Shown: positions 27,943 through 36,841 of the stretch, in pieces | How the letters are laid out: every line of letters starts with the position of its first letter | Position numbering within the stretch: position 1 is the stretch's first letter | Origin: Pseudomonas sp. PB101 | Lineage (GTDB): Bacteria; Pseudomonadota; Gammaproteobacteria; Pseudomonadales; Pseudomonadaceae | Direction: 5' to 3' | NCBI RefSeq assembly: GCF_009764265.1 | Contig: NZ_RWIR01000018.1 | Coordinates: 106,004-170,003 of the forward strand | DNA length: 64,000 nt | Translations under genes and position numbers: made by a program | Notes under the pieces: model-generated | The model's database searches: none | Told to the model about the DNA's origin: nothing | Seen by the model: the letters and a program-made list of their open reading frames with translations, nothing else

Positions 27943-30069
27943 ATGCCCTCGCCTAATTCATTGCCCGCCGCGCTGCTGGGCCTGGCCCTGGTTTGTCCGG
28001 CCATGACCGAGGCTCAGGGTCTGGAGCTCGGGCAAGTGCTGATCGGGGCCGAGGACCCGAGCGACGAAGACCGCACGATCGAGGACGCCAGGGCCCGGCT
28101 GGACCAGGTGCCCGGCGGCACCAACGTGGTCGACATGCGCCGCCCGTTGCAGGGGCGCGTGGCCAGCAATCAGGATGTGCTGGCCTACCAGCCGGGGATC
28201 TATGCCCAGTCGGCGGGCAACGAAGGGGTGAAGGTTTCGATCCGCGGATCGGGCATCAACCGCGCCCCGGGCGCCCATGCCTCGGGGCTGTACACCCTGC
28301 TCGACGGCCTGCCGCTGACCGGCCCGGGCGGCACGCCCTATGAGTTGCTGGAGCCGCTGTGGCTCGACCATGTGGAAGTGCTGCGCGGCGCCAACGGTTT
28401 CGACCGGGGTGCCCTGGCCCTGGGCGGGGCCATCGATTACGTCAGCCACACCGGCTACGACGCGCCGAAGCTGCAAGTGCGCTATGCGACCGGCAGCCAC
28501 GGTTACCAGCAACGCCAGGTCAGCTCCGGCCAGGTGCTGGGCGACTTCGATTACTACATGGCTTTGACCGACGCAAACGCAAACGGCTACCAGGACCACA
28601 CGGCCAGCGAGAGCCAAGGCGTGATCGCCAACTTCGGTTATCGCTTCAATCCAAACCTGGAAACACGCTTCTACCTGCGCCACCGCCAGACCGACAACGA
28701 CCTCGCGGGACGGGTGACCAAGCACTCCATCGAGCACGACCCACGGGCGGCCAACCCGACCTACGTGGCGCGGGACGACCGTCGCGACGAGCCCGGCAGC
28801 ACCTTTATCGGCAACAAGACCACCTGGTACATCGATGACGATTCGAGCATCCAGACCGGCCTCGTCTACCACGACTACCCCATGGACTTGCGTGAGGGGC
28901 CCAACCGCCTGAAGGTGGCGTACACGGATGTCAGCGGTACGTTCGACTACAAGCGTCGCGACACGCTCTGGGGACTGCAAAGCCAAAGCATCGTGGGCCT
29001 GCGAACGACCAAACATCTGCCCAATGCCGGCGCCAGCGAGTTCGTGCGCATCCCCACCGGCAACACTGCCGGTTACGCACCGGGCACGCTGATGCGCAAC
29101 TTCACCTACCAGGGCTCGGACACGGTCCTGCATGCGGGCAACGACCTGGAAATCGCCGACGACCTGTGGCTGACCACGGGCCTGGCCGCCATCTATACAC
29201 GTCGTGAAAGTGACGTGACCTACCCGCAAGAAGGCGGCAAGACCAGCCTCAACGACTGGGACTACGCTCCGCGCGTGGGCCTGCGCTACCAACTGACACC
29301 CGACCTGCAACTGTTCGGCAATCTCAGCCGTTCGGTCGAGGCACCGCATCCGTGGTCGCTGGTCTATAGCTCCAACATTCGTTTCCCCGCAGGCAGCGGC
29401 CCTGCCACGGGCGCCCAGCGCGATCCGGTCAAGCTGCAAAACCAGACCGCCACCACCCTGGAAATCGGTGGCCGCGGTGACAGCACGCTGGGGCAATGGA
29501 GCCTGGCCTGGTACTACGCCCAGGTGCACCATGAATTGCTTTCGGTGCTGCCGGACGCCAACGCCACCACGCCCTACGAACTCAATGCCAGCCCCACCGT
29601 GCACCAGGGCGTTGAAGCCAGCCTGCTCAGCCCCCTCTGGTCGCCGGGCGATGGCGGCCAGTTGAGCCTGCGCCAAAGCTATACCTTCAGTGACTTCCAC
29701 TATCGCGACGATGAGCGCTTCGGCGACAACCGCCTGCCCGGCCTGCCGATGCATTACTACCAGGGCGAACTGCGTTACGACTGGCCGCAAGGCTTCTTCG
29801 CCGCCGTCAACACGCAGTGGACGTCGAAAGTGGCGGTCGATTATGCCAACAGCTACTACGCCGATCCCTACGCCATATTCGGCGCGACCCTGGGCTACAA
29901 CGCACCCAAGGGCGACTGGCAGACCTGGCTGGACCTGCGCAACCTGACCGACAAACACTATGCCGCCACCGTCACGCCTGGCTACGACGACAAAGGGCTG
30001 GACGCAGCACGCTCCACGCCTGGCGAAGGCATGGCGATGTACGTCGGAGTGTCGTGGAGCCTGCTCTGA
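27943..30069 (+). CDS. TonB-dependent outer-membrane receptor
   Basis: The product has 708 residues with a signal peptide (MPSPNSLPAALLGLALVC, cleavage near TEAQG). The plug domain is plain at residues about 50-180: GVKVSIRGSGINR, YTLLDGLPLTGPGG, VEVLRGANGFDRGALALGG. A beta-barrel follows and ends in aromatic SWSLL. Such receptors import iron chelates, metals or vitamins with TonB energy; the ligand cannot be told here. GGAG sits 8 bases before the ATG at 27943; the longer in-frame start at 27850 would mask the signal peptide. It stands alone, with no siderophore or sigma/anti-sigma genes beside it. Confidence 0.92.
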   Translation: MPSPNSLPAALLGLALVCPAMTEAQGLELGQVLIGAEDPSDEDRTIEDARARLDQVPGGTNVVDMRRPLQGRVASNQDVLAYQPGIYAQSAGNEGVKVSIRGSGINRAPGAHASGLYTLLDGLPLTGPGGTPYELLEPLWLDHVEVLRGANGFDRGALALGGAIDYVSHTGYDAPKLQVRYATGSHGYQQRQVSSGQVLGDFDYYMALTDANANGYQDHTASESQGVIANFGYRFNPNLETRFYLRHRQTDNDLAGRVTKHSIEHDPRAANPTYVARDDRRDEPGSTFIGNKTTWYIDDDSSIQTGLVYHDYPMDLREGPNRLKVAYTDVSGTFDYKRRDTLWGLQSQSIVGLRTTKHLPNAGASEFVRIPTGNTAGYAPGTLMRNFTYQGSDTVLHAGNDLEIADDLWLTTGLAAIYTRRESDVTYPQEGGKTSLNDWDYAPRVGLRYQLTPDLQLFGNLSRSVEAPHPWSLVYSSNIRFPAGSGPATGAQRDPVKLQNQTATTLEIGGRGDSTLGQWSLAWYYAQVHHELLSVLPDANATTPYELNASPTVHQGVEASLLSPLWSPGDGGQLSLRQSYTFSDFHYRDDERFGDNRLPGLPMHYYQGELRYDWPQGFFAAVNTQWTSKVAVDYANSYYADPYAIFGATLGYNAPKGDWQTWLDLRNLTDKHYAATVTPGYDDKGLDAARSTPGEGMAMYVGVSWSLL

Positions 30070-30100
30070 GGCCTGGTTTACCGGCCGCAGGCATAGTGCC

Positions 30101-30540
30101 TGTGTAGAAACTGGCTTGCCAGCGATGGCGGTGTGTCGGGCGACATTGATGTTGAATGTGAGGGCCTCATCGCTGGCAAGCCAGCTCCCACAGTAATTGC
30201 GGTTATTCACGAATACTGCGTACACCCACTGACCCTGTAGGAGCTGGCTTGCCAGCGATGGCGGAATGACAGGCAACATTGATGTTGAATGTGAGGGCCT
30301 CATCGCTGGCAAGCCAGCTCCCACAGTAATTGCGGTTGTTCACAGAATTTTTGTATACCCGCCAATCCTGTGGGAGCTGGCTTGCCAGCGATGGCGGTGT
30401 GTCGGGCGACATTGATGTTGAATGTGAGGGCCTCATCGCTGGCAAGCCAGCTCCCACAGTAATTGCGGTTGTTCACAGAATTTTTGTATACCCGCCAATC
30501 CTGTGGGAGCTGGCTTGCCAGCGATGGAGGCGGGCCGCGT
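30101..30540. repeat. tandem array of REP doublets, 133-bp period
   Basis: Units start at 30101, 30235, 30368 and 30501 (the last one truncated). Each carries GAGCTGGCTTGCCAGCGATG and, about 55 bases on, its inverse CATCGCTGGCAAGCCAGCTC, then a conserved linker (ACAGTAATTGCGGTT). Units 2 and 3 share the following linker exactly (TTTTTGTATACCCGCCAATC). This is a BIME-like array. Confidence 0.9.
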
Positions 30541-30596
30541 CCAGAGAATCGATTCACCTCAATTATTCCGCATATATAGATAGCTGACTAATTACA

Positions 30597-30615
30597 AGCT
30601 CAACTATGATGAGCT
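30597..30615. promoter_or_regulatory. possible MarR operator
   Basis: AGCTCA and TGAGCT form an inverted repeat separated by seven bases, 25 bp upstream of the marR start and inside an AT-rich stretch. MarR proteins bind such palindromes over their own promoters. No footprint evidence; the call is positional. Confidence 0.4.
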
Positions 30616-30639
30616 AACTCTCCAGCAGCAGATATCACC

Positions 30640-31104
30640 ATGACCGACCCATTGACCCTTGGTTTTGCCCTGCACGACAGCGCCCGGCTGATGCGCAAGC
30701 GGTTCGAGCAACGCGCGCGGCATGTCGGCCTCACTCGCTCGCAGTGGCAAGTGCTGGCCATGTTGTCGACCAACGAGGGCATTCATCAGAAGGGCCTCGC
30801 GGATTTACTGGAACTGGAGTCGATCACCCTCGTGCGCCTGCTGGACAAGATGGCCGAACGCGGATTGATCGAGCGTCGCAGTCATCCCACGGATCGACGC
30901 CTGTCCCTGCTGTTCCTGACGGAGCAGGCCCACCCACTGCTGCAACTGATGCGAGACATGGGCCGAACGACCCGCCAGGAAGCCACGCGCGGATTCTCTG
31001 CCGAGGAGGAACAACTGCTGTTGCAGATGATGAAGCGCATGAGGTCCAACCTGATCGACGCCTGCAGTCTTCCCGTTGAAGAACAGGAGCATCGTCATGA
31101 TTGA
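30640..31104 (+). CDS. MarR-family transcriptional regulator
   Basis: The product has 154 residues. The winged-helix core is clear: VGLTRSQWQVLAML, GIHQKGLADLLELESITLVR and LLDKMAERGLIERRSHPTDRR, whose DRR tip is the wing signature. The gene overlaps the efflux adaptor by 8 bp, so the three genes form one operon. The regulator probably represses the operon and releases on binding a phenolic or other toxic ligand. A palindrome lies just upstream. Confidence 0.92.
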   Translation: MTDPLTLGFALHDSARLMRKRFEQRARHVGLTRSQWQVLAMLSTNEGIHQKGLADLLELESITLVRLLDKMAERGLIERRSHPTDRRLSLLFLTEQAHPLLQLMRDMGRTTRQEATRGFSAEEEQLLLQMMKRMRSNLIDACSLPVEEQEHRHD

Positions 31105-32164
31105 AAAACGGCAGCTCGTGCGCACCACGCTCTTTGCCTTGTTACCCATCGCGTTGGTGGTCGGCGGCTATTTGTATGTCACCGGCGGGCAGATCATTTC
31201 CACCGACAATGCCTACATACAGGCTGATCGTGTCGGCGTCTCCACCGATGTCTCGGGCCTGGTCGCCTCGATCGATGTCAAAGACAACCAGCGGGTGGTC
31301 AAGGGCCAAGTCCTGTTCACCCTGAAGACGGAGCCCTTCGAGATCGCGCTGGCCAGTGCCAGGGCGCAGCTGAGCAACGTGCGCAACCAGATCCTCAATC
31401 TCCAGGCCAATTACAAGCAAGCACTGGCCGAAATCGACCAGGCGCAAATCGACCTCGCCTACTACCAGGCCAGCTTCCAGCGCCAGCAAACCCTGCTCAG
31501 TGTCTCGGCGGTGTCCAGGACCAACTACGACGATGCCAAGCACGCGCTGGACAGCACCCGGCAAAAAATCACCGTGGCCAGGGCTACCGCGCAGATGGTG
31601 CTGGCGCAACTGGGCGGAAACATCGAGACCCCGGTCGAACGTCAATCCACGTACCTGATCGCCCAGGCTGCCGTCGACGAGGCGCAGCGCAACCTCGACA
31701 ACTCGGTGGTCAGGGCATCGTTCGACGGCGTCGTGACCAACGTCGATTCGCTGCAGGTCGGCGCCTACCTGCAACCACCGCAATCGGGCATCAGCCTGGT
31801 GTCGGCCGATCACCTGTGGGTGGCGGCGTCCCCCAAGGAAACCGAACTGACCCACATGAAACCCGGCCAACCGGTCGCGATCAGCGTCGACAGTTACCCC
31901 GGCGTGCAGTGGCACGGCACCGTCGACAGCATCAGCCCGGCGTCGGGTTCGAGCTTCTCGTTGTTGCCCGCGCAAAACACCACGGGTAACTGGGTCAAGG
32001 TCGTGCAACGGATTCCGGTGCGCATCAGCATCGATGATGCCGGGGAAAAACCGCCGCTGCGCACCGGCATGAGTGTGCAGGCCGAAATCGACACCGGCTC
32101 GGCCCGTGGCCTGCCACCCATGTTCTCGGGGCTGCTCGCGAGCAAGGCCGCCCCCCATGAGTAG
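31097..32164 (+). CDS. EmrA/HlyD-type efflux membrane fusion protein
   Basis: The product has 355 residues from MIEKRQLVRTTLF. One N-terminal membrane helix (LFALLPIALVVGGYLYV) is followed by biotinyl-lipoyl halves (STDNAYIQADRVGVSTDVSG and SVVRASFDGVVTNVDSLQVG). A long alpha-hairpin coiled coil lies between (about 85-185) and a beta-barrel follows (PGQPVAISVDSYPG). It bridges the inner-membrane EmrB pump to an outer-membrane channel, which is not encoded here. CAGGAG precedes the ATG at 31097; the start overlaps marR and the stop overlaps emrB. Confidence 0.92.
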   Translation: MIEKRQLVRTTLFALLPIALVVGGYLYVTGGQIISTDNAYIQADRVGVSTDVSGLVASIDVKDNQRVVKGQVLFTLKTEPFEIALASARAQLSNVRNQILNLQANYKQALAEIDQAQIDLAYYQASFQRQQTLLSVSAVSRTNYDDAKHALDSTRQKITVARATAQMVLAQLGGNIETPVERQSTYLIAQAAVDEAQRNLDNSVVRASFDGVVTNVDSLQVGAYLQPPQSGISLVSADHLWVAASPKETELTHMKPGQPVAISVDSYPGVQWHGTVDSISPASGSSFSLLPAQNTTGNWVKVVQRIPVRISIDDAGEKPPLRTGMSVQAEIDTGSARGLPPMFSGLLASKAAPHE

Positions 32165-33695
32165 CGAGGCACCGAGCGAAGCGGTGGCCCATCGCGGCAT
32201 GATCACCGCTTGCGTGGTGCTGGCGGTGATCATGCAGGCGCTCGACACCACCATCGCCAACGTCGCCCTGCCCTACATGCAAGGCAGCATCTCGGCCAGT
32301 TCGGACCAGATCAACTGGGTGCTGACGTCCTACATCGTCGCCGCGGCGATCATGACGCCGCCGTCGGCCTTCCTGGCCCGGCGCTTCGGGCGCAAACGCG
32401 TGCTGCTGTGGGCGATTGTCGGTTTTGTGGTCTCGTCGATCCTTTGCGGGCTGGCGCAGTCGCTGGAAGAAATCATTCTCGCCCGCCTGCTCCAGGGCCT
32501 GGCGGGCGCGGCGCTGGTGCCGCTGTCCCAGGGCATACTGCTGGACATCTACAGCCTCAAGGAACGCGGCTCGGCCATGGCGCTGTTCGGTGTGTCGGTC
32601 ATGGTCGGCCCGGTGCTGGGGCCGATGCTCGGCGGCTGGCTGACGGACAATTTCAGCTGGCGCTGGGTGTTCTTCATCAACTTGCCCATCGGTTTGCTGG
32701 CGCTGGCCGGGATCGTCTATTACGTCAGCGAAACCACCACCGACACCTCGAGCCGCCTGGACTGGCTCGGCTTCGGCTCGCTGAGCGTGGCGATCATGGC
32801 CCTGCAACTGTTTCTGGATCGGGGCGAACAACTGGGCTGGTTCTCTTCCGGTGAAATCCTCGTCGAAGCGATAGTGGCCGCTGTCGCCCTGTATGTGTTC
32901 CTGGTCCACACCTTCACCACCGACACGCCCTTCATCAGCCCGCAGCTGTTCAAGGACCGTAATTTTTCGATCAGCGTCATCTTCATTTTTATCGTCGGCA
33001 TCACCTACCTGGCCTCACTGGCGCTGATGACGCCCTACCTGCAAACCCTGATGGGCTACCCGGTGCTGACCGCCGGCATGGTGATGGGCCCACGTGGCCT
33101 GGGCACGATGCTGACCATGTTCCTCGCCGGGCGCCTGTTGGGCAAAGTCGATACCCGCCTGTTGCTGCTGACGGGCCTGGGACTGTCAGCGCTGTCGATG
33201 GGGCTGATGACCGGCTGGACGCCGGATGTATCGATGCAAACCGTCATCTGGGTCGGTTTCATCCAGGGCACCAGCCTGGGCATGCTGTTCGTGCCGCTGA
33301 CCACAGTGGCCTTCGCCACCCTGCCGGCTTCCCTGCGCGCCGAAGGCACCGGGCTTTACAGCCTGTCGCGCAATGTCGGTTCCAGCGTCGGCATCTCCAT
33401 CGTCACCGTGCTGCTGACCCAGAACATCCAGGCCAACCACGAGCAGATCGGCGCCTACATCACGCCCTTCAACCGCGCCTTCGACGCAGGGCTGATCAAG
33501 AGCTACCTCGACCCGATGGCCGCCTCCGGCCGCGCCGCCCTGGACGCAATGGTCAACGTGCAGGCCAGCTGGATCGCCTACGTGAACGACTTCAAGCTGC
33601 TGATGCTGTTGTCACTGGCGGTCATGCCGTTGTTGCTGATTATCAAACCGCCAAAAACCCAGGCCAATGAAGAGCCGGCGCCGGTGATGGAGTAA
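32157..33695 (+). CDS. EmrB/QacA-type MFS drug efflux pump (DHA2)
   Basis: The product has 512 residues and about 14 membrane segments. The family motifs are ALDTTIANVALPYMQG (motif D1 near residue 28), LARRFGRKRVLLWA (motif A), LARLLQGLAGAALVP (motif B) and GVSVMVGPVLGPMLGGWLTD (motif C, the antiporter signature), then FSWRWVFFINLPIG. It exports hydrophobic compounds using the proton gradient and works with the EmrA-like adaptor. The ATG at 32157 overlaps the adaptor stop, indicating translational coupling. The absence of an outer-membrane factor gene means a shared TolC-like channel must be used. Confidence 0.92.
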   Translation: MSSEAPSEAVAHRGMITACVVLAVIMQALDTTIANVALPYMQGSISASSDQINWVLTSYIVAAAIMTPPSAFLARRFGRKRVLLWAIVGFVVSSILCGLAQSLEEIILARLLQGLAGAALVPLSQGILLDIYSLKERGSAMALFGVSVMVGPVLGPMLGGWLTDNFSWRWVFFINLPIGLLALAGIVYYVSETTTDTSSRLDWLGFGSLSVAIMALQLFLDRGEQLGWFSSGEILVEAIVAAVALYVFLVHTFTTDTPFISPQLFKDRNFSISVIFIFIVGITYLASLALMTPYLQTLMGYPVLTAGMVMGPRGLGTMLTMFLAGRLLGKVDTRLLLLTGLGLSALSMGLMTGWTPDVSMQTVIWVGFIQGTSLGMLFVPLTTVAFATLPASLRAEGTGLYSLSRNVGSSVGISIVTVLLTQNIQANHEQIGAYITPFNRAFDAGLIKSYLDPMAASGRAALDAMVNVQASWIAYVNDFKLLMLLSLAVMPLLLIIKPPKTQANEEPAPVME

Positions 33696-33856
33696 AAACC
33701 TGCGCAACTCGTTAAATCCAGCCGCTTCAGACCTGCGCCTGACGGCAGGTCGACAGGCACTCATCGACTTCGCCCGAGCGGCTCGCCAGCACCCCACATG
33801 ACCGCGCGCGGCGACTAAGCTTTTGTAACGTCACTTCGTCCCTCAAGGAACTGTCC

Positions 33857-35131
33857 ATGAGCGCCGCCCTGTCCGAACTCGATGCCGCCCTGCCCGGCCT
33901 GACCCGCAAGATCCGCGTGCTCGATGCCCTGTCCTGGCCGGATGGCGTCGAGGAAGACTTCCTGGCGAAATGGCGCGGCGGGCGTGCCGAACTGCCCAGG
34001 GTCCAGTTGCAGCCCCGCGACCACAGCGCCGACATCGCCGCCCTGGAAAGCTTCATCAGCCAGTGCGATGTGGGGCATCCGGCCGGGAATTACCTCGCCA
34101 TGACCGCGCGCAGCTATGCCACCGCCGGGCACATGCTCGGGGCCATTGGCACGCCGGCCTTTACCCAGTATTCATCCGCGCTGTACCGGCGCCCGGACTT
34201 CTACTACACGCGCTTGCAACTGAGCATGCTCGACGCCGCGCGTTTCTTCCTCGATACCACCGACGCCCTGCTCGGCGGCGCGCGGATTCCACCGAGCCCG
34301 GCGGAGATTCCGGCCAAGGCCTTCGCCGCCTGGATTCAACCGGAACTGGACCGCTTCTTCGGCGTCGGCCAGATCACCGTCGTGCTCGATCCGAACCTGG
34401 CCGCCAAGGCCATCGCCGGTTCGAGCCGCATTCGCCTGCGGGCCAGCGCGCTGTTCACGGAGCTGGACAAAAACCAGCTGCTGCAACACGAAGCCTTCGT
34501 GCACGTCGCCACCGCACAGAACGGCGCACGGCAGCCCAACCTCATGAGCCTGGGCCTGGGCGCACCCCGCACCACCCAGACCCAGGAAGGCATTGCCACC
34601 CTGGCCGAGCTGTTCACCGGCAGCATGGACATCAACCGCCTGCGTCGCCTGGCCCTGCGCGTGCTCGCCGTCCAGCAGGCGCTGGAGGGCGCCGACTTCA
34701 TCCAGGTGTTCGAAGGTTTCCTGGCGGCCGGGCAGACACAGGAAGAGTCCTTCCGCTCAACCCAACGGGTGTTCCGCGGCGCCGACCTGCGCGGTGGTTC
34801 GGCGTTCACCAAGGATGCCGCCTACCTGACCGGTCTGCTCGGCGTCCACACCTTGCTGCGCATAGCGATCCGCGATAATCGGCCGGAACTGGTCGGGCAT
34901 TTGTTTGCCGGGCGCCTCAGCCTGGCGGACACCGTGCGCCTGGCGCCGCTGTTCGAGTCCGGCTGGCTCAAGGGCCCCACCTACCTGCCGGCCTGGGCCT
35001 CTGACCTGCGCCTGCTGGCCGCCAACCTGGCGTTCTCCGCGTTCATCTCGCGGATCAAGCTGGATGTGTTGGACCTCGACGTCTTCATGGCATTTGCCGA
35101 AGAACACGAAAGCGATGCCAGTGCACCTTGA
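33857..35131 (+). CDS. DUF1704 / QEGLA-motif protein, putative metallopeptidase
   Basis: The product has 424 residues and no signal peptide. It matches the flavohemoglobin-expression-modulating QEGLA family (DUF1704). Two landmarks are visible: LLQHEAFVHVATAQNG near residue 215, an H-E-x-x-x-H zinc motif, and TQEGIATLAELFTGSMD near 245, the QEG motif with a further Glu. Eukaryotic relatives (MATCAP/KIAA0895) are tubulin carboxypeptidases with HExxxH, so peptidase chemistry is plausible; the bacterial substrate is unknown. Two flavohemoglobin-type partners that the family name implies are not adjacent. Monocistronic as far as can be seen. Confidence 0.85.
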   Translation: MSAALSELDAALPGLTRKIRVLDALSWPDGVEEDFLAKWRGGRAELPRVQLQPRDHSADIAALESFISQCDVGHPAGNYLAMTARSYATAGHMLGAIGTPAFTQYSSALYRRPDFYYTRLQLSMLDAARFFLDTTDALLGGARIPPSPAEIPAKAFAAWIQPELDRFFGVGQITVVLDPNLAAKAIAGSSRIRLRASALFTELDKNQLLQHEAFVHVATAQNGARQPNLMSLGLGAPRTTQTQEGIATLAELFTGSMDINRLRRLALRVLAVQQALEGADFIQVFEGFLAAGQTQEESFRSTQRVFRGADLRGGSAFTKDAAYLTGLLGVHTLLRIAIRDNRPELVGHLFAGRLSLADTVRLAPLFESGWLKGPTYLPAWASDLRLLAANLAFSAFISRIKLDVLDLDVFMAFAEEHESDASAP

Positions 35132-35302
35132 TCGGAAACAGGACCGGCATCACACCCTTTCAAAGCCGGACGGGGTCTTTGAAATCTGCTGCTACCATTA
35201 GGAAGCGGTGTCGAGGCCGGGCTCTGTGGCTTGCAAAGTCGGCTTTCACTGCAAGGGATTGCTCCATTCATTTCAAGCCTGCCTGACCACGTGGGGGGTG
35301 CA

Positions 35303-36841
35303 ATGCACATTCCATTACTGTATGCGCTGTCGGCCGTACTTTTGTTGAGCGGATCTTCCAGCCTGGCACTGGCTGCGAATGAAAGCGCTGCCACACCCGC
35401 CGTTCCGGCCCAGGCAACGGCGGACAATACCGCGCCCGTCGCCCCGGTGGCCAAGGATCCGGTGTTCACCCAGGAACAGCTGGACCAGATGCTCGCGCCC
35501 ATCGCCCTTTACCCGGACCCACTGTTTGCACAGGTACTGATGGCCACCACCTACCCGGGGGAAGTCGGCGAGGCGGTCAGCTGGTCCAAGGCGCACCCGG
35601 ACGCCAAGGGTGACGATGCGGTCAAACAGGTGGCGAACCAGCCGTGGGACCCGAGCGTGCAGGCGCTGGTGGCCTTCCCGCAGGTGCTGGCAACCCTGGG
35701 GCAGGATCCGGTGTGGGTGCAACGCCTGGGTGATGCCTTCCTGGCGCAACCCGACGATGTCATGGAAAGCGCGCAACGCTTGCGTCGCCAGGCACAGGCC
35801 GCCGGCAACCTGCAGAGCAACCAATATCAGAACGTGACGATTCAGAACGTTGCCGCACCCGCCCCTGCACCCGCTCCCGCGGCCACGGCTTCAGCTCCCG
35901 TTGCGGAGCCTGCCCCTGCCGCCAGCACTTCCACCATCATCATTCAGCCTGCCGATCCGCAGGTGGTGTACGTCCCCACGTACAACCCGACCACGACCTA
36001 CGGCACCTGGCCCTACCCGGCGTCGCCGCCCGCGTACTATCCACCGCCACCGGCCTACTACCCTGGCCAGGCGCTGATGGCCGGACTGGCGTTCGGCGCC
36101 GGCGTGGCGATCGTGGGATCGTTGTGGGGGGAATGTGACTGGGGCAACAACGACATCGACATCGACGTCAATCGCTACAACAACATCAATGCCAACAACC
36201 GGATCAATAACAACAAATGGCAGCACAACCCGGTGCATCGCAATGGCGTGCCCTATCGGGACAATGCGAGCCGTGCGCAGTACGGTCGGCAACTGAACGG
36301 CGCCAACCAGCGCGAAGCCTATCGCGGAGACAACGCCCAGCGCGCCCGGGCACGTGAAAACGCCCGCAGTTCGATGGACAGGCACGGCATCGAACGACCC
36401 GCCACCAGCAACCTCGAAGCCCGCGATCAAACGCGCAAGCTCCAGTCCGCAAACGCGGGGGCCAATCGCTCGCAGGCCGGTGCCGACAGACCGAGGGCCG
36501 CCGACCGAAGCCAGGGCACGGCCAGAAACACCCGCGAGAATCAGCAGCCGAGGAACCAGGCCCGTCAGGAACCCAGGAACCAGAGCGCTCAGCTGAATCA
36601 GCGCAGAGAGGGTCAGGCGCAGACACGACAGGCGACGAACAAACGGCCGGCCGCCAGTGCCGGCAGTGCCCGCAACAATGCGTTCGCCGGTGCACGCTCG
36701 CCGTCCCAGGCCAACCTGCAGGCCAATCGTGGCCGGGCCAGCCAGGCCTCCGCCCATCGCCCCAATGCCTCGCGAGCGGCCGGTCACCAGATCAGTCGGC
36801 CGTCCAGTCCACCAGCACGTCAAAGGGGGGGCCGTCGTTGA
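35303..36841 (+). CDS. DUF3300-family secreted protein
   Basis: The product has 512 residues. A signal peptide (MHIPLLYALSAVLLLSGSSS, cleavage near ALA) precedes the DUF3300 core (about 50-180): FTQEQLDQMLAPIALYPDPL, TYPGEVGEAVSWSKAHP, WDPSVQALVAFPQVL and DVMESAQRLRRQAQA. Then comes a Pro/Ala spacer, VVYVPTYNPTTTYGTWPYP, a glycine-rich hydrophobic stretch (MAGLAFGAGVAIVGSLWG) and a long basic Asn/Arg/Gln/Ala-rich tail. Function is unknown; it is probably periplasmic or envelope-bound. The last 4 bases overlap the DUF2950 gene, its usual partner. Confidence 0.9.
   Translation: MHIPLLYALSAVLLLSGSSSLALAANESAATPAVPAQATADNTAPVAPVAKDPVFTQEQLDQMLAPIALYPDPLFAQVLMATTYPGEVGEAVSWSKAHPDAKGDDAVKQVANQPWDPSVQALVAFPQVLATLGQDPVWVQRLGDAFLAQPDDVMESAQRLRRQAQAAGNLQSNQYQNVTIQNVAAPAPAPAPAATASAPVAEPAPAASTSTIIIQPADPQVVYVPTYNPTTTYGTWPYPASPPAYYPPPPAYYPGQALMAGLAFGAGVAIVGSLWGECDWGNNDIDIDVNRYNNINANNRINNNKWQHNPVHRNGVPYRDNASRAQYGRQLNGANQREAYRGDNAQRARARENARSSMDRHGIERPATSNLEARDQTRKLQSANAGANRSQAGADRPRAADRSQGTARNTRENQQPRNQARQEPRNQSAQLNQRREGQAQTRQATNKRPAASAGSARNNAFAGARSPSQANLQANRGRASQASAHRPNASRAAGHQISRPSSPPARQRGGRR

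Larger units (their letters stand above)
30070..30639. other. intergenic region dominated by REP array
   Basis: The 570 bp between the receptor and marR hold a small CAGGCA-TAG-TGCCTG hairpin just after the receptor stop (about 30089-30103), then the 133-bp REP array, then the marR promoter region. No gene is supported; open frames here are translated REP sequence. Confidence 0.6.

Noticed and set aside
27958..30324. 788-codon minus-strand frame over the TonB-dependent receptor
   Set aside because: It shadows the receptor and runs into REP sequence; no motif found.
30101..30540. CRISPR-like array
   Set aside because: Units are 133 bp with internal palindromes and nearly identical linkers, not short repeats with unique spacers; no cas genes nearby.
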